Below, piece after piece: positions 54,772 through 63,159 of a DNA stretch of 64,000 bases. The notes beneath the pieces were generated by a model. It saw nothing but the letters and a program-made list of their open reading frames with translations. It did not search any database and had not been told where the DNA came from. Source of the DNA: Planctomycetota bacterium (GTDB lineage: Bacteria; Planctomycetota; UBA1135; GCA-002748355); the NCBI GenBank assembly GCA_020638795.1, contig JACKHW010000006.1:434001-498000 (forward strand). Direction: 5' to 3'. A program made the position numbers and the translations under genes. How positions within the stretch are numbered: the first letter of the stretch is position 1; every line of letters begins with the position of its first letter.

Positions 54772-57700
54772 ATGAATCGAACGACAGAATCCTCACCGGA
54801 CGCCCACACGCGCTTGATGCCCTTGGTCGTGTCGCAGTTTCTCGGCGCGTTCAATGACAACGCCTTCAAGATGATCGTCGTCCTGATCGGCTTCGCTTCC
54901 GTCGCGGGGCAGGGGGAGGCTGCCGAGCAAGGGGTGACGACGCTGGCGTTCGTCGTCTTGACGCTGCCCCTGATGTTCGGCTCGATTCCGGCGATGATCG
55001 TGGGTGATCGGATCTCCAAGCGTGATCTCGTCGTTTGGACGAAAGGCGCCGAACTCGCACTGATGCTCGTCGGCACGATCGCACTGTGGTGGCAGCCGGA
55101 TGGTTGGCTACCGTTCGTCGTGCTCGGTGGCATGGGGTTGCAGAGTGCGCTCTTCGCTCCGGGGAAGTACGGACTGCTTCCAGAGCTCGTACCACCCGAG
55201 GCACTGAGTCGAGCCAATGGGCGACTCGAGGCGGCGAGCTTTGCAGCGATCATCCTCGGAACGGTCGCAGGTGGTCTCTTGCTGCAGGCGTTCCCGGGTC
55301 GCGTTTGGATCGCCGGGGGGATCCTCGCACTGTTGTCGGCCATCGGGCTCTGGGCCGCGCTCCTCGTACCGAGGGTGGCCAAGAGCGGACACTCCGAGTC
55401 GCCACGCGAAGTGTTCCACGGCGCATGGCATGCGATCCGAACCGATCGCATGCTCTGGCTCGCGACCATCGGAATGGTCTTGTTCTGGAGTGTCGCGAGC
55501 GTGCTCGGACAAGACGTGTTGGTCTATGGCAAGCGCGTCCTCGGACTCGGCGATGGAGTCGCGGCGCTTCCGTACGCGTTGTTCGCGATCGGTGTCGGCG
55601 TCGGGTCGCTGCTCGCAGGCCGCATCGGTGCAAGGGCCATCGAAGTGGGCTCGATTCCACTCGGAGCGATCCTGTTGTCAATCGGGACGATTGCCATGGG
55701 CACACTGCATCCCGGAGTCGCGGGCACGTTCGTCTGCATGACGGTACTCGGTGTGGCCAGTGGTCTCGTGATCGTGCCGCTCAATGCGCTGTTCCAGTCG
55801 CGAGCGCCAGCGTCTCGTCGCGGCGCAGTCATCGCACTCGTGAACATGCTCTCATTCGCAGGGATGATCGTCGGCAACTTCGGGTGTCTCGGTCTCGCTT
55901 CGATCGGCGTCGACAGCGCTTCGATCCTGGGCGTCGTCGCGATCATCACGACGGCAGCAGCCGTCTGGGCGATCGCGACGACGCCAGGCGCGTTGATCCG
56001 TCTCGTGATCGTGCTCGCGGTCCGGGTCCTGTATCGCATGCAGCGCGTCGGCGCGCTCCATGTTCCCAGCGAAGGTGGCGTGCTCCTCGTGTCCAACCAC
56101 GTTTCGTTCTGTGACGGCTTCTTGATGATGGCTGCCACCGATCGACAGATTCGGTTCTTGGTCGAGCGGGCGTGGTACGACCGTCCGCTGCTCAGGCCAC
56201 TCTGGCGAGCGATCGGTGCGATTCCGATCAGCACCGATCGTGGACCCCGAGCCCTGCTGCGTTCCCTTGGCGAAGCGGGTGCGGCTCTCGATGCGGGTGA
56301 AGTCGTTTGCATCTTCGCCGAAGGGGAGATCAGCCGAACCGGCAGTCTCCTCACATTCCAGCCGGGCATGCAGCGACTCGTTCGCGGCCGGAGTGCCGTG
56401 GTCGTTCCGGTGCACCTCGATCGGGTATTCGAATCACCCGGCAGCTCGCACCGTGGCCGCTTGCGTGTCCTCCCGCGCCGATTTCCGGTTCCCGTCACGG
56501 TTTCGTTCGGCGAGCCATTGGAGACGGATGTCTCTCCATCCGCAGTGCGCGCAGCGGTGCAGGGCCTTGAGTCGAACGCCGCAATGGCCCGCCAAAGGAA
56601 TCAGCGTCCGCTGCACGCGCGGTTCGTGCAGCGCGTTCGCCGTGCACCGTGGCGTGCGTGCCTGTCGGACAGCGAGGGGCGGTGCCTGTCGCGCGTCCGC
56701 ACGCTTGCTGGCGCGTTGCTGCTCGCGCAGCACCTCGAGGCGCACGCGAAACGCGATCGCGCACAGGGCGACTCGGTCGGCATCCTCCTACCCCCCTCGA
56801 TGCCGGGAGCGTTGGCGGCCATCGCCACGAGCCTCGCCGGTCGCATCGCGGTGCCGCTCAACTACACCGTCGGCCGAACAGCGATGCAGAGTGCGCTGCG
56901 CCAAGCGGAGCCCGGAGTTCTCGTGTCGTCACGTGCATTCGTCGAGCGCTTGCCAACCGATCTGGTCCGAGTCCTGACCGCCGTACCGATGGTCTATGTC
57001 GAAGACGTGTTCGCGAACGCGACGCGCGGCGCGCGAATCCGCGCGTTCGTCCGTGCGCTCGTTGCGCCATTGCCCGCACTCGAGCGCGCCGCTGGCGCGG
57101 CCAGGCGCGTGCGTGGTGAAGACGTCGCGACGATCTTGTTCTCGAGCGGGAGCACGGGAGAACCGAAGGGCATCGTCCTGACGCACGACAACGTGCGCTC
57201 GAATTGCGAGGCCGTCGCGCAGGTCGTGCCCTTGGATGGCGAGGACACGCTCGCATCCGTGCTGCCGCTGTTCCACTCGTTCGGCAACATGGCGTTGTGG
57301 TTCGTACTCGGGCAGGGCGCGCGCATCGCGTTCCACCCGAATCCACTCGACGGCGCTGCCGTAGGCAAGCTCGTGGCGGCTCGAAGGGCGACCGTGTTGA
57401 TCGCGACACCGACGTTCTTGCAGAACTATCAAAGGCGCGTCGATCCGGGGCAGTTCGGTTCCTTGCGCCTGGTGTTGACCGGTGCGGAGCGCCTGACCGA
57501 CGCGCTCGCGGATTCGTTCGAGGACCGCTTCGGACTGCGGCCCGTGCAAGGGTACGGAGTGACCGAGTGCTCACCCGTCATCGCCACGAGTGCCCCCGAC
57601 TACCGGGCGGCCGATCACTATCAGGCAGGTTCGAGGCGATCCTCGGTCGGTCGACCCGTGCCGGGTGTGACGGTCCGCATCGTCGATCCCGATACGGGGG

Positions 57701-58218
57701 AGCCGGTCGCGAACTCGGAATCGGGCCTGATTCTCGTTCGGGGTGCCAACGTGATGCAGGGCTATCTCGGGCGAGAGGATTTGACGGCCCTCGTTCTCGT
57801 CGACGGGTACTACGACACTGGAGACATCGGGTACGTCGATGAGGACGGGTTTCTCTATCTGACGGATCGACGTTCGCGGTTCAGCAAGATCGGTGGGGAG
57901 ATGGTGCCGCACGGTGTCGTCGAAGACGCGCTCCAGACTTGCTCGGGCGAAAAAGACCGCGCATTCGTGGTCTACGGTGTACCGGACGCGAAGAAGGGCG
58001 AACGCCTGGTCGTCGTGACGACGCTCTCGGCCGCACGTGTGCTCGAGACCCTCGAGCAGATGCCGAGTCGAGGCTTGCCACCGCTCTTCGTGCCGCGATC
58101 GCAGGACTTCGTGCAGGTCGACGAGTTGCCACTTCTCGGCACGGGAAAGCTCGACTTGGGTCGCATTCGGACGATTGCGGACGAGGCGTCGCGTTCGGTG
58201 CTTGTCACACAAGCGTAG
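54772..58218 (+). CDS. aas: LplT-PlsC-AMP ligase fusion (Aas-type lysophospholipid recycling)
   Basis: A 1148-residue protein with three units. Residues 1-400 are a major-facilitator lysophospholipid flippase (LplT-like; starts VSQFLGAFNDNAFKMIVV). Residues about 425-600 are a PlsC acyltransferase with SNHVSFCDGFL (HX4D) and FAEGEISRTG. Residues about 640-1148 are an AMP-forming acyl-ACP/CoA ligase with TILFSSGSTGEPKG near residue 788 and GYGVTECSP. Together they import and re-acylate lysophospholipids. In E. coli lplT and aas are separate genes; the triple fusion is known in other bacteria. A LysR gene diverges from it. Confidence 0.92.
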   Translation: MNRTTESSPDAHTRLMPLVVSQFLGAFNDNAFKMIVVLIGFASVAGQGEAAEQGVTTLAFVVLTLPLMFGSIPAMIVGDRISKRDLVVWTKGAELALMLVGTIALWWQPDGWLPFVVLGGMGLQSALFAPGKYGLLPELVPPEALSRANGRLEAASFAAIILGTVAGGLLLQAFPGRVWIAGGILALLSAIGLWAALLVPRVAKSGHSESPREVFHGAWHAIRTDRMLWLATIGMVLFWSVASVLGQDVLVYGKRVLGLGDGVAALPYALFAIGVGVGSLLAGRIGARAIEVGSIPLGAILLSIGTIAMGTLHPGVAGTFVCMTVLGVASGLVIVPLNALFQSRAPASRRGAVIALVNMLSFAGMIVGNFGCLGLASIGVDSASILGVVAIITTAAAVWAIATTPGALIRLVIVLAVRVLYRMQRVGALHVPSEGGVLLVSNHVSFCDGFLMMAATDRQIRFLVERAWYDRPLLRPLWRAIGAIPISTDRGPRALLRSLGEAGAALDAGEVVCIFAEGEISRTGSLLTFQPGMQRLVRGRSAVVVPVHLDRVFESPGSSHRGRLRVLPRRFPVPVTVSFGEPLETDVSPSAVRAAVQGLESNAAMARQRNQRPLHARFVQRVRRAPWRACLSDSEGRCLSRVRTLAGALLLAQHLEAHAKRDRAQGDSVGILLPPSMPGALAAIATSLAGRIAVPLNYTVGRTAMQSALRQAEPGVLVSSRAFVERLPTDLVRVLTAVPMVYVEDVFANATRGARIRAFVRALVAPLPALERAAGAARRVRGEDVATILFSSGSTGEPKGIVLTHDNVRSNCEAVAQVVPLDGEDTLASVLPLFHSFGNMALWFVLGQGARIAFHPNPLDGAAVGKLVAARRATVLIATPTFLQNYQRRVDPGQFGSLRLVLTGAERLTDALADSFEDRFGLRPVQGYGVTECSPVIATSAPDYRAADHYQAGSRRSSVGRPVPGVTVRIVDPDTGEPVANSESGLILVRGANVMQGYLGREDLTALVLVDGYYDTGDIGYVDEDGFLYLTDRRSRFSKIGGEMVPHGVVEDALQTCSGEKDRAFVVYGVPDAKKGERLVVVTTLSAARVLETLEQMPSRGLPPLFVPRSQDFVQVDELPLLGTGKLDLGRIRTIADEASRSVLVTQA

Positions 58219-58236
58219 ATCGAATGAGATCTACGC

Positions 58237-59565
58237 ATGCTGATGAGATCAAGCCGTCTCGGCACGGCTGGACGCCTTCCCACGGACCGCAAGCACGGTT
58301 CGCAATCACCCGTGAAAATGCGCCCGGTCAAGCGTGCCGTGCTCGACAACGGGCTTCGTGTCTTCATCGTCCGCGCGCCCGAGTTGCCGGTCGTGAGTCA
58401 CATGATCTGGTACACCGTGGGTTCGCGTGACGAGCGCACCGGCGAGACCGGTCTGTCCCACTTCCTCGAACACATGATGTTCAAGGGGACGGACCGATAC
58501 CCCAAGGGCAGCATCGACACGACGACAGCGCGCCTCGGTGGGCACAACAACGCGTTCACGGACCACGACACGACCGCGTACTACTTCAACCTCAAGAGCG
58601 ATCGCTGGCACGAAGCGCTCGCCATCGAGGCGAGTCGCATGCGTGGGTGCTTGCTCGATGACCAAGAGTTCCAGAGCGAGAAGCAAGTCGTGCTCGAAGA
58701 ACTCTCGATGGGTGAGGACGACGAGTGGCGTCCGATCTATCAGGCCGTCGAGTCGGTCGCTTTTTTGACGCACCCGTATCACCATCCGATCATCGGATGG
58801 CGTGAGGATCTCGAGCGTCTCGAGCGCAACACAATGGTGGATTACTACCGGCGCCACTACGCGCCCGACCGTGCGATCCTCGTTCTCGTCGGTGACGTGA
58901 AACCGAAGGAGGCGATGCAACGAATCGAAGACATGCTCGGTACCATTCCGTCGTCGGGTCGAGCCCGCCCGGCGGTTCTGTCCGAGCCACCGCAGCGCGG
59001 CGAGCGGCGCGTCGTATTGCGCTCACCGCACCAACTCGCACGTCTGTGTATGTGCTGGAAGGGCTGCCGCATCGGCGAGCCCGAAGACCCGGTTCTCGAC
59101 GTCGTCGGTGCTCTGCTCGGGGGCGGGAAGGCCTCGCGCTTCTACCGTGGCCTGGTGCAGGGGCGAGAACTCGTCACGATGGCCAACGCCTACAACGAAG
59201 CGCGACTCGATCCCGGGTTGTTCACGATCGTCGCCGAAGGGAAGCCAGGGCAGGATGCCAAGGCGATCGAGAACGCGATCCTCGAAGAGGTCGACAGGCT
59301 GCGCGACGAGGGTCCGAAGGCTGCAGAGTTGCGCCGGGTCAAGAAGCAGATCGCGACGTCGTTCTTCTTCGACCTCGAGACGGTCTCACAACAAGCGATG
59401 CGGATCGGGCGCTACGAAGCTTCGTGCGAGGATGGATGGCGTGTGCTCGAACGCTACCCGCAAGAACTCGAAGCGATCACCGCGAAGGACGTGCGTGACG
59501 TGATGAAGGCACTCGTGCGGCGCGATGCTTCGAGTGTCGGCTGGTCGATTCCGGAGGGGGCATGA
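58237..59565 (+). CDS. M16 zinc peptidase, catalytic subunit
   Basis: A pitrilysin-family protease of up to 442 residues. Zinc motif HFLEH (in GLSHFLEHMMFKGT, HxxEH) and the downstream Glu (QVVLEELSMGEDD) are intact. The protein is about the length of two M16 half-barrels. The ATG at 58237 leaves a 27-residue unrelated leader; the ATG at 58318, giving MRPVKRAVLDNGL, is an equally good start. No signal peptide is obvious. The next gene overlaps by ATGA. Confidence 0.9.
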   Translation: MLMRSSRLGTAGRLPTDRKHGSQSPVKMRPVKRAVLDNGLRVFIVRAPELPVVSHMIWYTVGSRDERTGETGLSHFLEHMMFKGTDRYPKGSIDTTTARLGGHNNAFTDHDTTAYYFNLKSDRWHEALAIEASRMRGCLLDDQEFQSEKQVVLEELSMGEDDEWRPIYQAVESVAFLTHPYHHPIIGWREDLERLERNTMVDYYRRHYAPDRAILVLVGDVKPKEAMQRIEDMLGTIPSSGRARPAVLSEPPQRGERRVVLRSPHQLARLCMCWKGCRIGEPEDPVLDVVGALLGGGKASRFYRGLVQGRELVTMANAYNEARLDPGLFTIVAEGKPGQDAKAIENAILEEVDRLRDEGPKAAELRRVKKQIATSFFFDLETVSQQAMRIGRYEASCEDGWRVLERYPQELEAITAKDVRDVMKALVRRDASSVGWSIPEGA

Positions 59566-60956
59566 CCGTGGCGAAGACCACCACCAAGGCGCGTTCGCGT
59601 ACGACGACGACGGGACGGCTCGCGCTGGACATCCATCGACGTGTTCTCCCGAATGGCCTCACGTTACTCGCGACACGCAATCGCGCGGCACCGACGATCG
59701 CGATCCGCTGTCAGCTCGAAGTCGGTCGGCTCAACGAACCCGGTGAGCGGGCCGGGATCGCTTCGATGCTCGGCGACTGCCTCGATGAGGGCACGGAGAA
59801 GCACAGCGGCGACGAACTCGCAGAAATCGTCGAAGGTCTCGGTGGTTCGCTACGTTGCGGTAGCTCGGGCGCGATGGTGCGTTTTGCTGCGGAGGACACG
59901 AAGGCGGCAATCGACATTCTCGCCGAGGTCGTGCGAACTCCGACGTTCCCGAGTGTCGAGGTGCGACGCGCGAAGTCCCTCGCTCTTGCGGACATCGCGG
60001 CCGACGACGACAATCCATCGACGGTTGCCTTCAAGTGCTATCGGGAGTTGTGCTACGGCACGCACCCGTTCGCGCGGGATGCCAAAGGCACGCGTGAGAC
60101 GATCGATACATTGACGTCGGCCAATCTGCGTGCGTTCCACAAGAAGTGGTTCACGCCGGACAACGCGCGAATCGCGGCGGTTGGCGATCTCGATCCGGAA
60201 GAGATGCTCGACCTCCTCACGCGTGCCTTTTCGAGTTGGAAGGGCAAAGCGCCAATCGTCGAGGCGTTCGAAATGCCGGCGAATCCTCCCGCTCCGGTGC
60301 ATCAGCACATTCGTTTCGACCGAGAACAGGCTCACGTTTATCTCGGTCACCTGGGTGTGACGCGTCACGACGACGACTACTACAAGCTCGTCGTCATGGA
60401 TCACATCCTCGGGTCCGGCCCGGGGTTCACGAGCCGTATCACGCGAAAGCTGCGTGACGAACAAGGGCTGTGCTACTCGGTCTTTGCCGGGATCTCGGGT
60501 TCTGCCGACCGCGAGCGTGGCTTGTTCACGGCGTACATCGGTACGTCTCCCGGCAAGGAAGCGGTCGCGATCGAAGGCTTCCTCGAGGAGATGCGAGCGA
60601 TCCGAGAGACGCTACCAACCGAGACCGAGATCGCGGACGTCAAGGCCTACCTCACGGGTAGCTTCGTATGGGCGCTCGAGCGCAACTCCAATCTCGCAGC
60701 GTTCTTGTTGCGATCCGAGCGCTTCGGGCTCGGCGACGACTTCGTCGCTCGCTATCCCGACCTGATCGAAAGTGTGACTCGCGCGGACGTGCGCGACGCG
60801 GCCGAACGACACCTCGACCCGGACCACTACTATCTCGTGACGCTCGGCCGTGGCGAGTCGGATGCGCCGAAGAGATCAGTGTCTCGCAAGCGCACGACCA
60901 AGTCGAAGGCCTCGAAACCGAAAGCCACGCAGAAGAAGAAGGCCAAGAAGCGCTGA
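59562..60956 (+). CDS. M16 family protein, non-catalytic partner
   Basis: A 464-residue M16 homologue that lacks the HxxEH zinc site: the corresponding place reads ASMLGDCLDEGTEKHSGDEL. Gly-rich motif SGPGFTSRITRKLRDEQGLCY and the typical interface remain. In M16B enzymes (as in mitochondrial MPP and bacterial PqqF-like pairs), an active and an inactive subunit form a heterodimer. It overlaps the active gene by 4 bases. A Lys-rich C-terminal tail is odd but has no known meaning. Confidence 0.88.
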   Translation: MTVAKTTTKARSRTTTTGRLALDIHRRVLPNGLTLLATRNRAAPTIAIRCQLEVGRLNEPGERAGIASMLGDCLDEGTEKHSGDELAEIVEGLGGSLRCGSSGAMVRFAAEDTKAAIDILAEVVRTPTFPSVEVRRAKSLALADIAADDDNPSTVAFKCYRELCYGTHPFARDAKGTRETIDTLTSANLRAFHKKWFTPDNARIAAVGDLDPEEMLDLLTRAFSSWKGKAPIVEAFEMPANPPAPVHQHIRFDREQAHVYLGHLGVTRHDDDYYKLVVMDHILGSGPGFTSRITRKLRDEQGLCYSVFAGISGSADRERGLFTAYIGTSPGKEAVAIEGFLEEMRAIRETLPTETEIADVKAYLTGSFVWALERNSNLAAFLLRSERFGLGDDFVARYPDLIESVTRADVRDAAERHLDPDHYYLVTLGRGESDAPKRSVSRKRTTKSKASKPKATQKKKAKKR

Positions 60957-61040
60957 AGGGGGCAGTCGCGCGATCGGGGCACGGCCCCGCGCCGATCCGG
61001 ATCGTGATCGAGTCTTGCGGTCGATGTCTCGGACGGCATC

Positions 61041-61072
61041 ATGCGGATATGCAAGTACCTGCATATCCGCAT
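61041..61072. promoter_or_regulatory. Perfect 13-bp inverted repeat, probable ArsR operator
   Basis: ATGCGGATATGCA and TGCATATCCGCAT are separated by six bases. The ATAT...ATAT centre fits operators of the ArsR/SmtB family. It covers the start codon of arsR at 61049, so repressor binding would block both transcription and translation start. Confidence 0.8.
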
Positions 61073-61420
61073 GAAGGCATCGCATCGCTCTTCAAGGCTG
61101 TGTCGGATCCGACTCGCGTCCGCATCCTCGCGACGATCGTGTTCGCTGGTGAATTGTGCGTTTGCCACGTCGAGAAGGCACTCGGCCTTTCGCAGTCCCG
61201 GGTCTCCAGACACCTCATCGCACTGCGACGTGCAGGTCTGCTGATCGATCGGCGCGATGGCGCGTGGACCTACTACTCGATCCCGCGTCGGACATCGACT
61301 TCGATCCGTGCCACGATCGCCATCGTACGCAAAGCGATGGAGTCGGAACCAGAACTCGACGCCTTGGTCGCGCGAGCCATCGCGGTTCGGGACGGGCAAG
61401 ATTGTGGGGCGCGACCGTGA
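61049..61420 (+). CDS. arsR: ArsR-family arsenic-responsive repressor
   Basis: A 123-residue winged-helix repressor: ASLFKAVSDPTRVRIL at the N-terminus, then the arsenic-sensing ELCVCHVEKALGLSQSRVSRHL with the Cys-x-Cys pair. It controls the efflux gene that overlaps its end (GTGA overlap). The ATG lies within the operator palindrome; the frame upstream is unrelated. With the third Cys site not obvious, metal binding likely uses CVC plus a nearby ligand. Confidence 0.88.
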   Translation: MQVPAYPHEGIASLFKAVSDPTRVRILATIVFAGELCVCHVEKALGLSQSRVSRHLIALRRAGLLIDRRDGAWTYYSIPRRTSTSIRATIAIVRKAMESEPELDALVARAIAVRDGQDCGARP

Positions 61421-62475
61421 CTTCCGCGAAGCGACTCGGATTCGTCAATCGGCATCTGACGTTCTGGATTCTCGCCGCGATGATCCTCGGCGTTCTGATC
61501 GGTGTCTTCGTGCCCGCGGTGCGAGCGTGGATCCACGGATCGAGAGTCGGGACGACCAACATCCCTATCGCGATCGGGCTGATCGTGATGATGTACCCGC
61601 CACTGGCGAAGGTGCGCTACGAAGAGCTCGGTGACGTCTTCCGAAACTATCGGCTGCTCAGCGTGTCGCTCGCACAGAACTGGATCGTGGGGCCGCTCCT
61701 GATGTTCGGTTTGGCGCTCGCGCTCCTCGGTGATCGTCCCGAATACATGGTCGGACTCATCCTGATCGGACTCGCGCGCTGCATCGCGATGGTGATCGTC
61801 TGGAACGACTTGGCCGAAGGCGACGCGCAGTACGCAGCTGGTCTCGTGGCGTTCAACAGCGTGTTCCAGATGCTCTTCTTCAGCGTCTACGCGTGGCTCT
61901 TCATCACGGTCTTGCCGCCGATCTTCGGTTTCGATGGTGTGGCCATCGACGTGACGATCGTCGACATCGCCAAGAGCGTCGCGATCTACCTCGGAATCCC
62001 GTTCGTCGCGGGATTGTTGACGAGAGTGATTCTCGTCAGACAGAAAGGTAGGGTTTGGTACGAAGAGGAGTTCGTCCCGCGGATCAGCCCTCTCACGCTG
62101 ATCGCATTGCTCGCGACCATCGTGTTGATGTTCAGCCTCAAGGGAGATCTGATCGTCTCGATCCCCGTCGACGTGCTACGCATCGCGATTCCGCTGACGA
62201 TCTACTTCGTCGTGATGTTCCTCCTGAGTTTCTGGATGGGTCGCGGCGTCCGAGCGGGATACGCCAAGACGACGACCCTCGCGTTCACGGCGGCTTCGAA
62301 CAATTTCGAGCTCGCCATTGCCGTGGCGGTCGCGGTCTTCGGTATCGATTCCGGAGTCGCGTTCGCCGCGGTCATCGGACCGCTGGTGGAAGTACCGGTT
62401 TTGATGAGCCTCGTGCACGTGGCCTTCTGGCTACGTCGCAAGTACTTCGAAGAAGAGCGGGCAGTGGTGCCATGA
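61417..62475 (+). CDS. acr3: Acr3-type arsenite efflux permease
   Basis: A 352-residue permease with ten helices. Family motifs: the PLAKVRYEELGDVF loop, LARCIAMVIVWNDLAEGD with the conserved Cys in helix four, and FTAASNNFELAIAVAV. GTG at 61417 is the start, overlapping the arsR stop. The next gene overlaps by 4 bases, so arsR-acr3-phosphatase is a tight operon for arsenite export. Confidence 0.95.
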   Translation: MTSAKRLGFVNRHLTFWILAAMILGVLIGVFVPAVRAWIHGSRVGTTNIPIAIGLIVMMYPPLAKVRYEELGDVFRNYRLLSVSLAQNWIVGPLLMFGLALALLGDRPEYMVGLILIGLARCIAMVIVWNDLAEGDAQYAAGLVAFNSVFQMLFFSVYAWLFITVLPPIFGFDGVAIDVTIVDIAKSVAIYLGIPFVAGLLTRVILVRQKGRVWYEEEFVPRISPLTLIALLATIVLMFSLKGDLIVSIPVDVLRIAIPLTIYFVVMFLLSFWMGRGVRAGYAKTTTLAFTAASNNFELAIAVAVAVFGIDSGVAFAAVIGPLVEVPVLMSLVHVAFWLRRKYFEEERAVVP

Positions 62476-63107
62476 CCGCATACGACGACGAACTGTCCCG
62501 GTACATCGCGCGTAGGCTCGTTGAGCGCGTCGAGCGTGGATCACGCGCGAATGCACTCGATCGACTGACGGAAGCCGTGCGGGCTCGGCTCGCGCAGATA
62601 GGACGAGCCGACGTGGTCTTCGTGTGCACGCACAACTCGCGTCGAAGTCACTTGGGCCAAGTTTGGATGGCGGTCGCGGCGAGACACTTCGGCTGCGCCG
62701 GGGTCACGACGTACTCTGCGGGCACGGAAGTGACCGCATTCGCACCAAAGGCCGTCGATGCGCTTCGCCGTGCCGGCCTCGAGGTTTTCATCGAACACGA
62801 CACTCCACATGTTGCATCCAATCCGATGTACGACGTTTTCGCGCACGGTGAGCGAGTGGCGCGTTGTCACTCCAAGAAGCTCGGTGATCCGAGTCTTCCT
62901 CGTGGTGGTTTCATCGCGGTGATGATGTGTTCGGACGCGGCGGAGGCATGCCCGGTCGTGCATGGTGCGACGCTGCGCATCGCGCTTCCTTACGAGGATC
63001 CCAAGCGCGCGGACGGCACGGATCGAGAGGAACGAGCGTACGACGAGGCGTGCAAGACGATCGCGCGAGAGATGCTCTGTGTCGTGTCGGCTGTCGTCGA
63101 ATGGTGA
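62472..63107 (+). CDS. Low-molecular-weight phosphatase/arsenate-reductase-like protein
   Basis: A 211-residue protein of the LMW-PTP/ArsC fold. The P-loop is FVCTHNSRRSHLGQ, with Cys and Arg as CX5R. Unlike thioredoxin-coupled ArsC, the second Cys of the loop is an Arg or Ser region (HNSRRSH), so disulfide relay through the usual Cys pair is altered; other Cys (such as AEACPVVHG and CHSKKLG) might serve. The last gene of the ars operon, so arsenate reduction is the likely role. An N-terminal 45-residue extension is not typical. Confidence 0.82.
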   Translation: MTAYDDELSRYIARRLVERVERGSRANALDRLTEAVRARLAQIGRADVVFVCTHNSRRSHLGQVWMAVAARHFGCAGVTTYSAGTEVTAFAPKAVDALRRAGLEVFIEHDTPHVASNPMYDVFAHGERVARCHSKKLGDPSLPRGGFIAVMMCSDAAEACPVVHGATLRIALPYEDPKRADGTDREERAYDEACKTIAREMLCVVSAVVEW

Positions 63108-63127
63108 AACGGGCCCGTGCGATCGGC

Positions 63128-63157
63128 CGCTACGAATCAGCTCGCTACGACTCAGCT
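63128..63157. repeat. Two tandem 15-base repeats
   Basis: CGCTACGAATCAGCT is followed by CGCTACGACTCAGCT and the start of a third copy, in the gap between two convergent genes; the second stop falls just past it. Length and purity are modest, and it may be chance. Confidence 0.4.
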
Positions 63158-63159
63158 CG

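Noticed and set aside
60957..61040. Terminator after the M16 pair
   Set aside because: The only stem (CGGGGC/GCCCCG with a three-base loop) is short with no T-run; too weak to call.
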